DNA of 64,000 nt, from NCBI GenBank assembly GCA_030068075.1, contig CM057826.1, positions 52,781,116 to 52,845,115 on the forward strand. The letters run 5' to 3'. This document shows, piece by piece, positions 33,753-45,835 of this stretch; position 1 is the stretch's first letter; every line of letters begins with the position of its first letter. This DNA comes from Paguma larvata (taxonomy: Eukaryota > Chordata > Mammalia > Carnivora > Viverridae). The notes under the pieces were generated by a model. That model did not search any database, was not told the DNA's origin, and saw nothing but the letters and a program-made list of their open reading frames with translations. The translations under genes were made by a program, and so were the position numbers.

Positions 33753-36298
33753 AAAATATATCAGGGGCACCTTGTACATAAGTAATATGATTATAGTAAG
33801 TCAAGAATCAGTTAATCCCTAGAACAGTAGTGCCTTGATTTTAGAGTCATTCTGAAGTCTGAAAGTCAAATTTTTGGAAGTGTAAGTTGAAGCTGGCTCC
33901 AGAAAGAATCAAGGTAAAATTTTTGGGTTTTACTTTGCTGTTTCACAAATTAGTAGATTAGAGTCAAGTCGAAAACCTATTGAATAGTAATACAGAATTA
34001 CGGGTATATCCACACACTGATTTTGAGTAGATTCACAGTTTTTCTAAATATATGAAATCACTAGACTATTCCTAATATATCTGAATTTTTTTTGTTTTTT
34101 GTCATAAATGATACTTTATTGCATTATGATTTATTATTTTTACCCTATTACTTTATTATTAATTTGTACTCTATTATTTTTATCTCAAAAATAAGTCGGA
34201 ATACGTGTTAGCTACCAGCCATGCTACACATGGTTACTATACATTCACTTTAGAATCCTTTATAGGGGACACATTAATACAATAAAGAACAGATGAGTGA
34301 GCATATGGTTTGTTAAATCATGTTTACAATAATTAGATCCAGATCACATTTAAATAAAGGGTCAGTGGCACGTAAATTGGAAACTCTAATCTAACACTTT
34401 TTAGTGGTGAAAGGTTAGGGACGTTATTACCAATGTGAACAGGAAAGCCACATGCTATGAAACAAACACATCTAATTATTAAAATGTTAAAATACAACAC
34501 TGCATAAGAATGTAGCACAGTTCAAAAATATGCTTAATGCTTCTATTAAATATTTACCAGATGGCCACAATTGCTACAAATCCATGACAGATATAAGAGT
34601 ATTTCTCAATCTAGAATACATGGATAGCGTAATACTTGTGTGGACACCAGTTAATACAGAGATTATAAAAATGTTTATATCCTAGCAAAATAGCTATTTT
34701 TATATCTTTTTTGAAAACCTTGATATTTTTAATCTAGTTTGGAAAGGTCATGTGTATCAATGAAAATGGATGTAAGTTTTTAAAATACCCCAATTGCCCC
34801 AATATGTTGCCTTTGTAAATATACTAAATCTCCCAAGTATATTTCTCTGAACATGAAAAGCTTTGTGATTTTAACATAAATTTGTCAATAATAAATGACG
34901 TGACTTTCATTGAGTGTTTTCTATTCTTTTTGATAAGTAGAATAATCAGAGATGAAGTCTATAAGCTACAATAAGTCACACATATAACCATCTATTAAGC
35001 CAAGATAGAAAGTATATAATATAAAAATCATCTATGGCATATTTCCTATAACCTTTATTTCTACTTAAGGTGTCTGCCACAGCATCTGCACAATGCATTG
35101 TAATAATAATAATTATATTGATAATAATCATACTATGTAGAATTCTTGGCATATATTCTAAGTTTTAACATTAGCTTGTCAAACAGCCTTCTCAAAAGTT
35201 CAGCTTATCATAAGCTATCAGTTTTTCTTTATTTTTTCCATTCACTCAGTGCTTAAAATACATGAGTAATCATAATAAACTGAAAAAAGTATATATTTGC
35301 ATAAAATATATCTGGCAAATCAACATATACTTGATGTGCCTCTTGAAAAATCACAGTTCAAACTACTATATTAAATTCTTCACATAATACTCTAGTAAAA
35401 TTCTTCTATTTAGTGTGGTCTAAGTCCAAATGAATTTTTTTATACAACTCTTTTTCTGTATCACACTATTAACATATTTTCAAATTCTAGTGCTTTATGT
35501 ACCCCAGTTGGGGAAAATTTCCTTCGGCTTATAAAATTCTCACCTGTGTCTACACTTAGAATTGTTATTCATTTATTATATACACAGCAATTTCCTGGAT
35601 AGGGAGTTTTCAACTCTTCTCAGAATTGTCAAATTGAGATTTCTATGGTCTACTCCCATTCTATTGACTCCCGAACATGGAAGTAGGACCAGTTAATATC
35701 CATTTCATTAGGTGAATCTAATTTCAAAAATACCAACATAGATCATTGAGGCCTGTAAGGACAATTTTATGTGCTTTCTTCACACTTCACAGGATTGAAG
35801 TTACAACTTCACAGGTTGAGGATACAACTCAATTGGGAGGATTGTGATCATTGAAAGAGTTACCAGTAATCCAAGGGCACAATAAAAATAAAAAGTGATA
35901 GGCCTAGGTAACAAGAATGAATGAAAAATAAATCTAAGTTAATAGAGGTCCCATGGAGAATGAATGTAATACCAATGTCAGTTAACTTGGTAAGAAAGAG
36001 CATGGAAAGGGAGAAGAGATCCCCACTGGAGAGTCAAGAACCCCATAGTTAATGGGTGGGAAAAGGGATTTGGAGGGGGTGATTGCCAAGGAAACTGGAA
36101 AACTCATACACAAGACTCTAGTTTCTCTGACTGCTAGGACATGGGGTAGAATTCTCAAGATAAATTCTTTTGTCCCCTTGAGCTCACGGAGACTTGTTGA
36201 GTGAAACTGTGATATCAGTGCTGCAGTTTAGAGGTTAAATTGCTGCTAATTTTTGATTCCAATAGAAATTATAATGTTGTTAAAATAGAAGAGTATAT
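33753..36298. other. Unassigned AT-rich sequence
   Basis: No gene or named repeat. A block at about 34245-34330 resembles 39845-39940 (both contain TATAGGGGACA ... AATACA ... AGCATATGG). An AATAATAATAAT run lies at about 35101-35112. Confidence 0.5.
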
Positions 36299-36517
36299 GG
36301 GGTGCCTGGGTGGCTCAGTCGGTTGAGCATCCGACTTCAGCTCAGGTCATGATCTCACGGTCTGTGAGTTCGAGCCCCGCGTCGGGCTCTGTGCTGACAG
36401 CTCAGAGCCTGGAGCCTGCTTCACATTCTGTGTCTCCCTCTCTCTCTGCCCCTCCCCCACTCATGCTCTGTCTCTCTCTGTCTCAAAAATAAATAAACAT
36501 TAAAAAATTAAAAAAAA
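36299..36517 (+). mobile_element. tRNA-Lys-derived felid SINE, near consensus (first of a tandem pair)
   Basis: GGGGTGCCTGGGTGGCTCAG, TCGGTTGAGCATCCGACTTC, GAGTTCGAGCCCCGCGTCGG, GCTCAGAGCCTGGAGCCTGC, CT-rich body, CAAAAATAAATAAACATT tail. It is among the best-preserved copies here; the B-box region and the CpG-bearing GCGTCGGGC are intact. Confidence 0.97.
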
Positions 36518-36525
36518 AATCTTTT

Positions 36526-36738
36526 GTGGAGCATCTGGATGGCTCAGTTGGTTAAGTGTCCGACTTTGGTTCAGGTCATGATCTCACAGTTCCTGGGTTT
36601 GAGCCCCATATCGGGCTCTGTGCTGACAGCTTGAAGCCTGGAGACTGCTTTGGATTCTGTGCTTCCCTCTCTCTCTTACTTCCCCTGCTCGTGCTCTGTT
36701 TCTCTCTATCTCTCAATAAATATTAAAAAATATTTTTT
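36526..36738 (+). mobile_element. tRNA-Lys-derived felid SINE (second of a tandem pair)
   Basis: GTGGAGCATCTGGATGGCTC head, GTTCAGGTCATGATCTCACA, GGGTTTGAGCCCCATATCGG, CT-rich body, CAATAAATATT tail. Flanked by AATCTTTT (36518-36525) and AATCTTTT (36739-36746), so it is a separate insertion next to the tail of the first SINE. More diverged than its neighbour. Confidence 0.95.
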
Positions 36739-36746
36739 AATCTTTT

Positions 36747-37741
36747 TTAATATACTCCTTCAGTTATAAAATATAACCAAACAAATTTATGGTATGAGAA
36801 ACAAGTTTTGACTTGGTCTTCATAAAACATGAGCATAGAACATACAATTTGAAAAGATGTGGATTTCCACATACACTTCACATTTACTATAAGTAAAAAA
36901 ACATTATGTGTAGTTGTTCGGTATATTAGTATTGAGCCCACATAATCACTTCTACTTTTTTATTTTGAAGAATACGGTAGAGGTCAATGTATTCCTTAAT
37001 ATCTGTATTTGTAGATTAAGATTCCCTTCTATATACAATGATGCTAATTTTAGAAATAAATTTTATAGACATACTATACACTAAACATGTATAAAATTCT
37101 TCTAGACAGGTGTTAATTTTGTGACAAGAACCTAAAGCATTGATTACCAAAGTTATGAACACAGAGAACAATAAATCCAAATTCTATTTCCTAGTATTGT
37201 TAGAAACCTAGAAATGCTTTTCTAGTATTGCCTGGATTAACTACCATATAAAATTGTAGCCCAGAATTTATAATTTTTAGTAGACCAATATTTCACAATA
37301 TGTTTTAGCTTATATTATTCAGCAGTTGTCAGACAGGAACTTAGTCATTGAGTCACTTAGTCACGTAGTCACTAAGTGCTATTTTTCCAAACTTAGTTTT
37401 TTTTTTTCTTTTGAAGACTTCAGTTACAGTTGATTATCTTTTCCTGTCAAAATGACAATCTTTCTACAAAGGAAAATAAGCACAATTATGATCATCACTA
37501 ATATTGATATTTATTTTAGTAAAAATTTATTGATATTATTTGAAACAAGAGAGCATATATACAAAGGGCTTGGAAAAAGGTAACATTAAAATATAACTAA
37601 ATAGAAGTAATTGGAATTAAGGAAGATAAAGAGAAATATTATAGTAATAAAGTGAATACAAATCAATGTATACAGCTAAATACTCCAAAGAATACTTATT
37701 TAAAAATTCTAATATTTTTCCTTCTGAAGCATCTCTTAATC
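36747..37741. other. Unassigned AT-rich sequence
   Basis: No gene or repeat family recognised. A short run of AGTCAC/AGTCAT-type units occurs at 37341-37375. Confidence 0.5.
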
Positions 37742-37891
37742 CAGTGCTTCTTAATGTTTAATATGCCCTCCTATCCTCTGGGCATCTGGTTAAAATGCGA
37801 TACAGATTCAGCACGTTGGGGATGGAGCCTGAGATTCCAACCAAATACTGTTGATAGTGTTGATCTGTGCCCAACACTTTGAGAAGCAAGG
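37742..37891 (+). mobile_element. MER5A-like hAT (Charlie group) DNA element
   Basis: CAGTGCTTCTTAATGTTTAA start, GGGCATCTGGTTAAAATGCG, AGATTCAGCACGTTGGGGAT, GAGCCTGAGATTCCAACCAA and ACACTTTGAGAAGCAAGGG end, matching the MER5A plan in order. No coding capacity. Confidence 0.82.
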
Positions 37892-38300
37892 GTTTGGAAA
37901 ACAACCGAAAACTCAACTCAAAAATCTGCATACCTAACACTAAATTAAGTGCAAAGATTATAATTAGTAAAATTGAAACAAAATTTCATGGTCATCATCA
38001 AGATATCTAAAACACAGTAGACTTTGAAATACTAATCTGCATGTTTTATACATTATGCTATTGAATAGCTACTCAGTATTTACAGAGAATAAAAAAATTG
38101 AGGACGATTACTTGTTGACTCCTTGAAGGGTGAGACATTGAGCTTATGATTTTTATTTGTGTCATTGTTCATCTGACTTCCAAAAATTAACTTCAAAGTA
38201 TTTGCAGTTTCCTAAAAATATTTGAAGGATTGCATTTGACCATGTGTGCAATTCTTCAGGGGAAGGAGACCACAGATCCCAGATGTTAAACGGTTATAAT
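37892..38300. other. Unassigned AT-rich sequence
   Basis: Nothing recognised. Confidence 0.5.
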
Positions 38301-38317
38301 AAAAAGAATCTGAAGAG

Positions 38318-38501
38318 GTGCCTGGGTGGCTCAGTTGGTTAAGCTTTCTACTCTTAATGTTGATGCAGGTCAAGATCTCACTGTCCTGAGATCCATCCCA
38401 GTGTGTCAGGATCTGATCTGGGTGTGGAGTCTGCTTAAAATTCTTTCTCTTCCTCTTCCTCTGCCCTTTCCCCTGACTCGTGCTTTCTTGTACTCTTTCT
38501 C

Positions 38502-38553
<52 letters not shown>
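38318..38553 (+). mobile_element. Carnivore SINE of a distinct subfamily with a long A tail
   Basis: The head GGTGCCTGGGTGGCTCAGTT is shared with the other SINEs. The middle differs: GATGCAGGTCAAGATCTCAC, CCTGAGATCCATCCCA, CTGGGTGTGGAGTCTGCTTA. This resembles the subfamily with 'atctcagggtcctgagatcgagcccc ... ggagtctgctt' known more widely in carnivores. It ends in 51 A residues rather than AAATAAATAAA. Flanks AGAATCTGAAGAG (38305-38317) and AAAGTCTGAAGAG (38551-38563) are a target duplication overlapping the A tail. Confidence 0.92.
38503..38553. repeat. 51-nt uninterrupted poly-A
   Basis: Continuous A run forming the tail of the preceding SINE. The Lys-only or Phe-only peptides readable here are artefacts of the homopolymer. 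Confidence 0.97.
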
Positions 38554-38558
<5 letters not shown>

Positions 38559-38629
38559 AAGAGATTCAGAGATTCTGAATTCTGATTCCTCAGTATCAAC
38601 TTTAGGAAGAAAATATGTGGCTGTAGCAT

Positions 38630-38730
38630 ATCTATATTTATCTATACACATCCCTAGTGTGCATGCATATATACCTGTAAACACACATATATGTATACAT
38701 GTATGCATATACACACATAAACACACTGTA
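38630..38730. repeat. AT/CA-rich low-complexity stretch
   Basis: Alternating TATA, CATA and CACA units such as ACACACATATATGTATACAT. Imperfect, no fixed unit. Confidence 0.8.
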
Positions 38731-39101
38731 CTTATAATTTGCAAACATACCTGAAGAAAATAATTTATTCTTTTGTTAAGAATCAAAATTCTTCATTTTA
38801 TTTTAGTCTATTTACTTATTATCTATTGTGTAATTATACATGAAAAATAGGTAATATAAACATTGAAAATAAATGATCTGTAGCTTTATTTCAATGCATC
38901 CAGACAGAAAATAGATGTACTTATTATTTATTTATCTTACCCACATTGATATTGAATTATAACTTAGCAAGTATAATGATATTTATCATTTTGAAAGTAA
39001 TTATATGACTTTCCTTGCAAAAAAATATGTGAGCAAAACATGCAAAAATACAATTCAGAACTTTAAATTGTATAGTTGTTAAATTTGAAAATAAAAAAGC
39101 A
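38731..39101. other. Unassigned AT-rich sequence
   Basis: Nothing recognised. Confidence 0.5.
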
Positions 39102-39305
39102 GGGGCACCTGGGTCACGCAGTGGGTTAAGCAACCAACTCTTGATTTCAACTTAGGTCATGATCAGGTTGGTGGAATGGAGCCCTGAGTTGGCATCTGTG
39201 CTGACAGTGCAGAGTCTGCTTGGGATCCTCTCTCCCTCTCTCTTTGCCCTTTCCTTGCTCATTCTCTCTCTCTCAAAATAAATAAATAAACTTTAATAAA
39301 AAAAG
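39102..39305 (+). mobile_element. Diverged carnivore SINE
   Basis: GGGGCACCTGGGTCACGCAG head, TGGGTTAAGCAACCAACTCT, TTAGGTCATGATCAGG, CAGAGTCTGCTTGGGATCCT, CT-rich body, CAAAATAAATAAATAAAC tail. The 'gcagtgggttaagc' head and 'gactcttgatttc' part place it in an older subfamily than the cat-type copies. Confidence 0.9.
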
Positions 39306-40524
39306 AAAAGTAAAATGCAATCATGCTATGTCAAATTTCTAAAATTTACAAAACACAGCATTTATACTTGTATCTGTAGTACTTCTGCAAAATTTGTATA
39401 AGAAAGTTGTTTTATTTAGTTATTCTAGGAGCTGAAAGAAATAAATCTCAAATGAATTTTGGCTTTGGGAGAACAAAACAAAACAAAAAAAAAGTTAGCA
39501 TCAGCAAATGAAGTATAATATTATCTTAGAGAATCTTCCAATATGATGAGTTATATCTCATTGGCTAGGTGTTTTGGACTTTCAAAGAAGATGGAATTGA
39601 AATTAGGGGTAATAGGAGTAATTTTGTGGAATAAAGATTTTACTTAACTTAAAATTAATTCAACCATCTTTCAAGGAAAAAAGTGGACTATCTCAAAAGC
39701 CACCTTTCATAAGCTGTGGTCATAATACAGCTGATGGCTATATAATTTCAGTATAAATTATGCTGTTTGCAGTTGGCAACTTTTCATATAGATCATATTG
39801 TCAAAATTTCAAATATGTATATAAATACAACTTAAATATGTATTAATTTTAAGATCCCTATAGGGGACAGTCTTGTTGTTAATACAGTGAAGAGCAGATG
39901 CTGTAGCATATGGCATACTAACTCATATTTATGTTAATTTTATGTAAATAGGATTTTAATACAGCAACATTAATCTGTTGTTGCTTTGGTTTTCTGATAT
40001 ATCACTTTACACTCTTTTGGATGAGATTAATGTAGGTAGTTTATACTTTCTCAAAAAGTCCCTTTTTTAGCAGTGTAAAGAGTAACAACTTCCTTAAGTC
40101 TTCAACCACAAATGTTTAAATAGAATGTCAGATCCATAAAGAAACTAAGAATTTATCTAAATCTTGTTCTCTTGCTCAATTGAAGCAGATTTTTTAAAAA
40201 TACAAATGAAACAACATGGTATCGGCAGAGAAAATAAACATAAGTTTTATTTCAGCTAAATAGCTATCATTTGGATAAGTAAAATATATTGGAGGAAAAT
40301 CCCCCAATTATGTTCTTAACTTGGGAATGCTATGAGAAGTAAATATATATTTCTTCTATTTTAGAAGTTAACTGGACACTATTTTTTTAAGGATATTCTG
40401 GTTAATTGTTTTTAAGGTCTATTCATCTGCTTTTATGTTATAAGCACAAAAACGTACCCAGTTTATGTATATATTTATGTATGCATGCATGCATGTATGT
40501 ATTCAGTAGTAATACCTCTTTAAA
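39306..40524. other. Unassigned AT-rich sequence
   Basis: No gene or named repeat. Contains the 39845-39940 block that resembles 34245-34330. A GCATGCATGCAT run lies near 40482-40495. Confidence 0.5.
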
Positions 40525-41010
40525 ATACACTTTTTAAATTGATATATAATTCACATATAACATGGTATTAGTTTTAGATGTCCATTGTATTAATTTTAGT
40601 TTAATTGATTTGATATTTGTATGTATTGTGAAATGATCACCACAGGAAGTCTAACTAACATCCATCACCACCCAGAGTTACAGCGTTCTTCCTTGGGATG
40701 AGAATTTTAAGATCTACTCTTTCAGCAACATTCAAATACGCAATAGAGTGTTGCCCTGTAGTCACTGTGCTGTACATTAGATCTCTATGACTTATTCATC
40801 TTATAACTGGAAGTTTGTATCTTTTGACCCCTTTGACCATGGTGTCCGTCGCCCAACACCCTCCTCTGGTAACCAACATTCTATTGTCTGTATCTATGAG
40901 TTCAGTTTTTATTTTTATTATATCTCAAATATAAGTGATACCTTAGAGTATTTGTCTTTCTCTGACATTTCACTTAGCTTATCGCCTTCAATACTTTTTA
41001 GTATTAAAGT
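40525..41010 (-). mobile_element. L1 3'-end fragment, antisense
   Basis: Same L1 3' region as at 6990: AATTGATATATAATTCACAT, GTATTGTGAAATGATCACCA, GCTGTACATTAGATCTCTAT, TATAACTGGAAGTTTGTATC, CTGGTAACCAACATTCTATT, TTGTCTTTCTCTGACATTTC. It stops where the 6990 element continues, a typical 5' truncation. Confidence 0.87.
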
Positions 41011-44000
41011 TTTCAAAATAGAAATATAATAATTCAAATTACTCCTAGATGAAATATAATAGATGAAATTTACCTCTGTTGTTTACTCTGAATTGTATTA
41101 ACATTATACCGAAGGATATAAAATGGACTATTGATAATATTTTGTTATTTATTATAAAATCATGCTGATTTATACTTAATTAACTTTGAGTTTTAACTAT
41201 TTCAGGGTATATTGTGAACTATAAAATTATTATAAAATATTTAACATATCTTATAATCCAACATTAAAGCATATTTAAAACAGATAACGAGTCACCTAAA
41301 TCTCATGCTCAGAATAAAATTATATTCATTTTGTGATCTGGATTTGCAGGGGTCTGGGAAAAAAATTGCTTCTGTTCCTTGTCCATTTAAAAATAATTAT
41401 TTTTAAGGTAGTTAACAGCATTGTTTTCAGTAGGTCAGATTTATATTCATGTGGCTATGAAACAGATATACATGCTATTTTGTGTTTGTGGTTTGATTAA
41501 CTCAAGATCAAGGTAGAAATTAAAAAATATGTAATTCTAGTCCAAAATGAGGAAAGTAATGTAATTTAATTCAGGATAAAGTCAGTTTTTATAAGTAAAG
41601 GAAGGCTATAGTGATTTAAATACATGAATGACATTTTTCTGGACAGATGATGGATATTTGAATAAGCACCAAACACTGTTATAGGACAGAATGACACTAA
41701 GCCCCAATTTATGGATAAATCTAAATTTCAACAAGTGGTTCTGAATCTTCTTTTGGTCTCATTTGTTACACATGTGAAATATATATTTTTTTTCTTTTTT
41801 GCGGAAGTTTATATAGAAATGTATTTAAAATGTTTGCTTAAACTGCAAACTTTTGTTATTTGATAGTATGAGACATTACTGATTGCAAAATACTCCTAGA
41901 TTGATTCAGAAGAAAATATCACTAGCAGTCAGCCTAATGAAATTTAATTAAAGGTTCAGATTATGTTTACCATGATTTGAGCAGCATGCATTGTTAAATG
42001 AAATATTTGAGATGGATAACAGAGATAATATGTACCTTTTCATCACCTCATACTATCTTCATAGAGCAATGTTTTCCTGCCTGTTTAAATTACCATTTGA
42101 AGTGTAATTGTAGATATCTTATAAATATCGAAGTTAATGGTTACTGCTGTCTCACAGAAAGAGTTTCAACTTCTGAAATATAACTACTTTGGGACATATG
42201 CTGAGGTGTATAAAGTACTCCAGCTGGAATCCTGTATTCTTCAAAGAACCAAGCCATTCTTTGAAATTGTGATAAATACTCAATTTATTTGTTTCAAAAG
42301 ATATATGATACCCTGAATTTAAGTAGAAAGGCATAGGATATCTCATCCTGCCTCATGACATGTGTGATTTCTGAAGTCGGCAGTGACATAATTCACACAC
42401 AAAAAAACAATTGATTTTATTTGGGGGTGTTTAAAATTTGGCACCAGGCATGCCATTCTTGTCCATGGATTGTCACTGCAGCCTTCTGACATTGTTTTGT
42501 TTTGTTTTATGTTCTAAACAAAAAGCCAAAAGATCAAAAAGAATCTAGAAGTTCTGCTCTACATATATAAAATCCCAAATACCTGAAATAGAAAATAAAT
42601 TCTTGACAGGTACACATTCATGACATTTAATTTGGGACATGACAAAAAAAGTAAAGAGAGACAGGAAGTAAAGCGTATGTAATACCTTAGTTCTCTAATA
42701 AATGTGTTGATAAATGATATACAATAACAACACAAAAATAAGAGCCCTGTGTTAAGAGATTGGGCATTCTGTTCAGGGGAGAACTGTCACTTTGAAAGGT
42801 CAATAAATTCTTTTTATTCTCAAAATCTGTGGTCATTGGGATGTCCCGGGAATTTACATTCCAGCCACAGTGAAAGGACAACTCATGTCATCATCAGGAG
42901 AATACGATCAGATCATATATCTTTACTTGACAAGAGCTGGCAATTTAATATGACAAGATTCTTGCCAATGTGGACAGCTTTAGGAGTTCCACTGCTGTGG
43001 TAAAGATTTGACATGTCATTGAGGGATGTTGTGCAGAAGCCTGACAATAAACCAGGACTTGCTAATGTAGTTTAGGATTGCTGTAAAAATTTATTAGAAA
43101 CCAGAGACTGTAAAATCACTATACTTCTTCAGAACTGTTTTTCTTTCCCTTGCTGAATATTTATGTGATGTTTAATGCACAGCACATGTTTTAAAACTTG
43201 TTTCCTGATGGTGTAAAAGAAGTCTATTATAATGCACATGAAATTGCACAAAATTCAATTAAATGCATGAGAGAGTAAGCAGAATGTCCACCTGTAAGCC
43301 CATTTTGACAAGATTTTTTTCATTGATGGTTTTGGTGTCTGTAAATTTAGAGTCAGTAATGGCACTTATGTTTTAAGAAACAAAAGAAATTTACATTCAT
43401 CTGGGGATTAGTTTAACAGAACTTAAAAGCATGTGTGACTTGGAGTAGCAGGCATTCTATGTTTTTTATTTAGAAGGCGTGAAGAGAAAATCTAACTGTA
43501 AAGTTATTATTAATTGTCAATGCAACTGTGGCTGCTAGGCGATTCTATACAATCTATGTTGTCACTAACAGAAAACAGAAAAAGGCAAGGCAGACACAGT
43601 ACAATTCTGTGTCTGTTTTTGCAGTGTAGCAGCTCTTTAAAAGGTGTTTCCAAATAATTATGTGGGTCAACTAATTCCTAGACATAAATCAGAAAATACT
43701 ACCTTTTCATAGCTCTAGGTATGTTCAAGCTATAATTTAAGGTAAGTGAGATTATTGATGATATATTAACAAATAAGATTAAACTTGCCCACCCAACCCT
43801 TACTGCATACCTATCATATCAAGGCAATTTGCTGGCTGCTATGGGCATGCAACTATAAGAGACACAGTCAAGAATACGCAGCACAAACAAATACTCAGGA
43901 GTTTGAGAGTGCTGTATCCTCAGAGCTATAACCTCAAGGTGACTGGCCAGCATGAAAGCATAATTAAAGGAAGACACATATTGATTTGAAACTTCTCCAC

Positions 44001-45125
44001 CCTACCAACCAAGTGTACTTGAGGATCTTAAAGCTATCTCTCACCTGATAAATCCATTGTATGAATTTACTCAAATGGCTGTAACCATTTTATTCTCTGC
44101 TCTCTGTTTATTCAATCTTTTCCCAAGCTCTTCAGTAAAGGATAAACCTCATTCTGGCTGTCCTCAACAGGAGTCCTTAACTCCGTGTCACTTCTCTCTG
44201 CCACGAGTACCTGGGGAAAGGCGTCTGAGACTATTTGGGAGGAAAGAATCATATTGGAAACACTCTGAAATGGTTGAAAGACTGACAGGACGATCAGGCA
44301 TACCTACACAGAGGATATAGTTTGGCAGTCAATCCGTCATTGCTTTATTCCCATTTAAGAATGGAGCAATTTTTACCTTGAGGATTGTGACTGCTCACTG
44401 AGTTGCAGTTCAGACTTTGCTGTATTTCCTCTGCATTCTGCAGACTTGGCACTCTTATTCCACTTCACACTAATTGTGATTGCTGACTCGTGCCTGGATG
44501 GGAGGCTGCAAAAAGGGCAGGTATCCCAGAGAGACATCATTACCCAGGTTGGCGAATACCTGAGAGCCCTATTTAATGATGCAATCTTATTTTACAACAA
44601 GGGGTAGGCTTCCAGTCTCACAGCATCCGTTCCTGGTCATAATATTGTTTGATAAAAGCCTTTCATATTCTTTTGCAAAATAAAAAGAAATAAACTGTGT
44701 GGATATAGATCAATGGTAGATGATCAGATAACCTGAAAAGAGTTGAGAAGATTTGAATAGCTCTAGGGTAAACATAATTATCTAATTGCTGAAGAATAAA
44801 AGTTGATGCCTTGCCTAGAATAACTTCAGAAATTGTATACATAAAAATAGCTATCTATAGAGAGTCAGAAGTCTTTTTTTTTTTTTAACCAGAGTTCGCT
44901 CAGATATTCATTCTGGAATTGAGGTCACTGCTAAGTCATTGAAAACTAAATGGAATGGGTATGACAGGGGAGAGAGGATCTTTGTAAGCACCCAGCAGGA
45001 TATACGGGACAGTCTTTATATTCGTTATTATGTTTTAGTGCTGCATGCTGAAAAGACTAAACATGCTAACACGCTCTACCTTTGCTTTATTTGCATGATT
45101 TTTTTAATGAAAATTAATACATGTA
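41011..45125. other. Unassigned, mostly unique sequence
   Basis: The longest stretch with almost no recognised repeat. Open frames at 42749-43003 and 44057-44320 (84 and 87 codons) contain no domain I recognise and lack convincing splice or promoter context. I cannot exclude conserved non-coding elements. Confidence 0.5.
43790..43880 (-). mobile_element. Possible L2 3'-end fragment, antisense
   Basis: TTACTGCATACCTATCATAT then GCAATTTGCTGGCTGCTATG and ATAAGAGACACAGTCAAGAA resemble the antisense L2 end ('ttactgagcacctactatgtgccaggcactgtgctaggc ... aataagacacagtc'). Weak. Confidence 0.4.
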
Positions 45126-45129
45126 TATG

Positions 45130-45209
45130 GGGAGAAGAAAGGAAGAAAAGAAAGGAAGGAAGGAAGGAAGGAAGGAAGGAAGGAAGGGGAAAGAAAGAAA
45201 GAAAGAAAG
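45130..45209. repeat. (GGAA)n/(GAAA)n microsatellite
   Basis: GGAA units (about 45155-45187) flanked by AGAAA units. The Lys/Glu/Arg/Gly-rich frame here is repeat-derived. Confidence 0.95.
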
Positions 45210-45239
45210 TAGGTCTAATGGTGTAATGAATAAGTTCTC

Positions 45240-45835
45240 CTTACCCAGATTCCAAATCCACATCACTAAGGGCAACCATTGTTAAATATTATTTTTGTGT
45301 ATTTCAAAAACTATCTTCACATGCAAATATGAATATGTGGGTGTATGCACAAAATCACCTCTCTAAAATATAAGCACCAAAGCAGAGTATGCACACTGTT
45401 CGTTTTATTTTTGTAGGGATTGTATATGGCGGCACATATAAATTTCTGGCTTTCTTTTGAATAACTGAAGAGTAACATAATACCCCATTATATGGGTTTG
45501 TCCCAATTTCATAATAACTTTAAAGACACTTATTATTCCCACTTACAAAGATGAATCATCTTATACGTACTTCTGTGCATTTAAAGAAGATCATTGATTG
45601 AATTAATTCCTGGAAATGAAATTACTGGTCAATGATTTGATTATTTAAATTTTTGAAATATATTATTAAATCACTCTCAAAAAATTGTCCCTATTAACAC
45701 TTGCCATAATACATACGGGGAAGGTGCCTGGGTTTTTCGTACTCTTGCTAATGCTGTGTATTTTCAAACTTTTCCAACTTTATCTTTTTCAACTCGATAG
45801 GTGAAAAGTGGAATCTCATCTACATTTCTTAAAGT
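45240..45835 (-). mobile_element. L1M (older type) fragment, antisense
   Basis: TTCCTGGAAATGAAATTACT (45608-45627), then CTCAAAAAATTGTCCCTATT, TAACACTTGCCATAATACAT and GATAGGTGAAAAGTGGAATCTC follow the antisense L1ME-type order ('cctagaagtggaattgctgggtca ... caaattgccctcc ... gataggtgaaaaatggtatctc'). Edges approximate. Confidence 0.68.

Noticed and set aside
38326..38786. Open frames ending in poly-Lys or containing poly-Phe
   Set aside because: They run through the 51-A SINE tail and the SINE body; not genes.
44057..44320. Candidate small coding gene (87 codons)
   Set aside because: No recognisable domain, no visible promoter or splice structure, and a length expected by chance in 64 kb.
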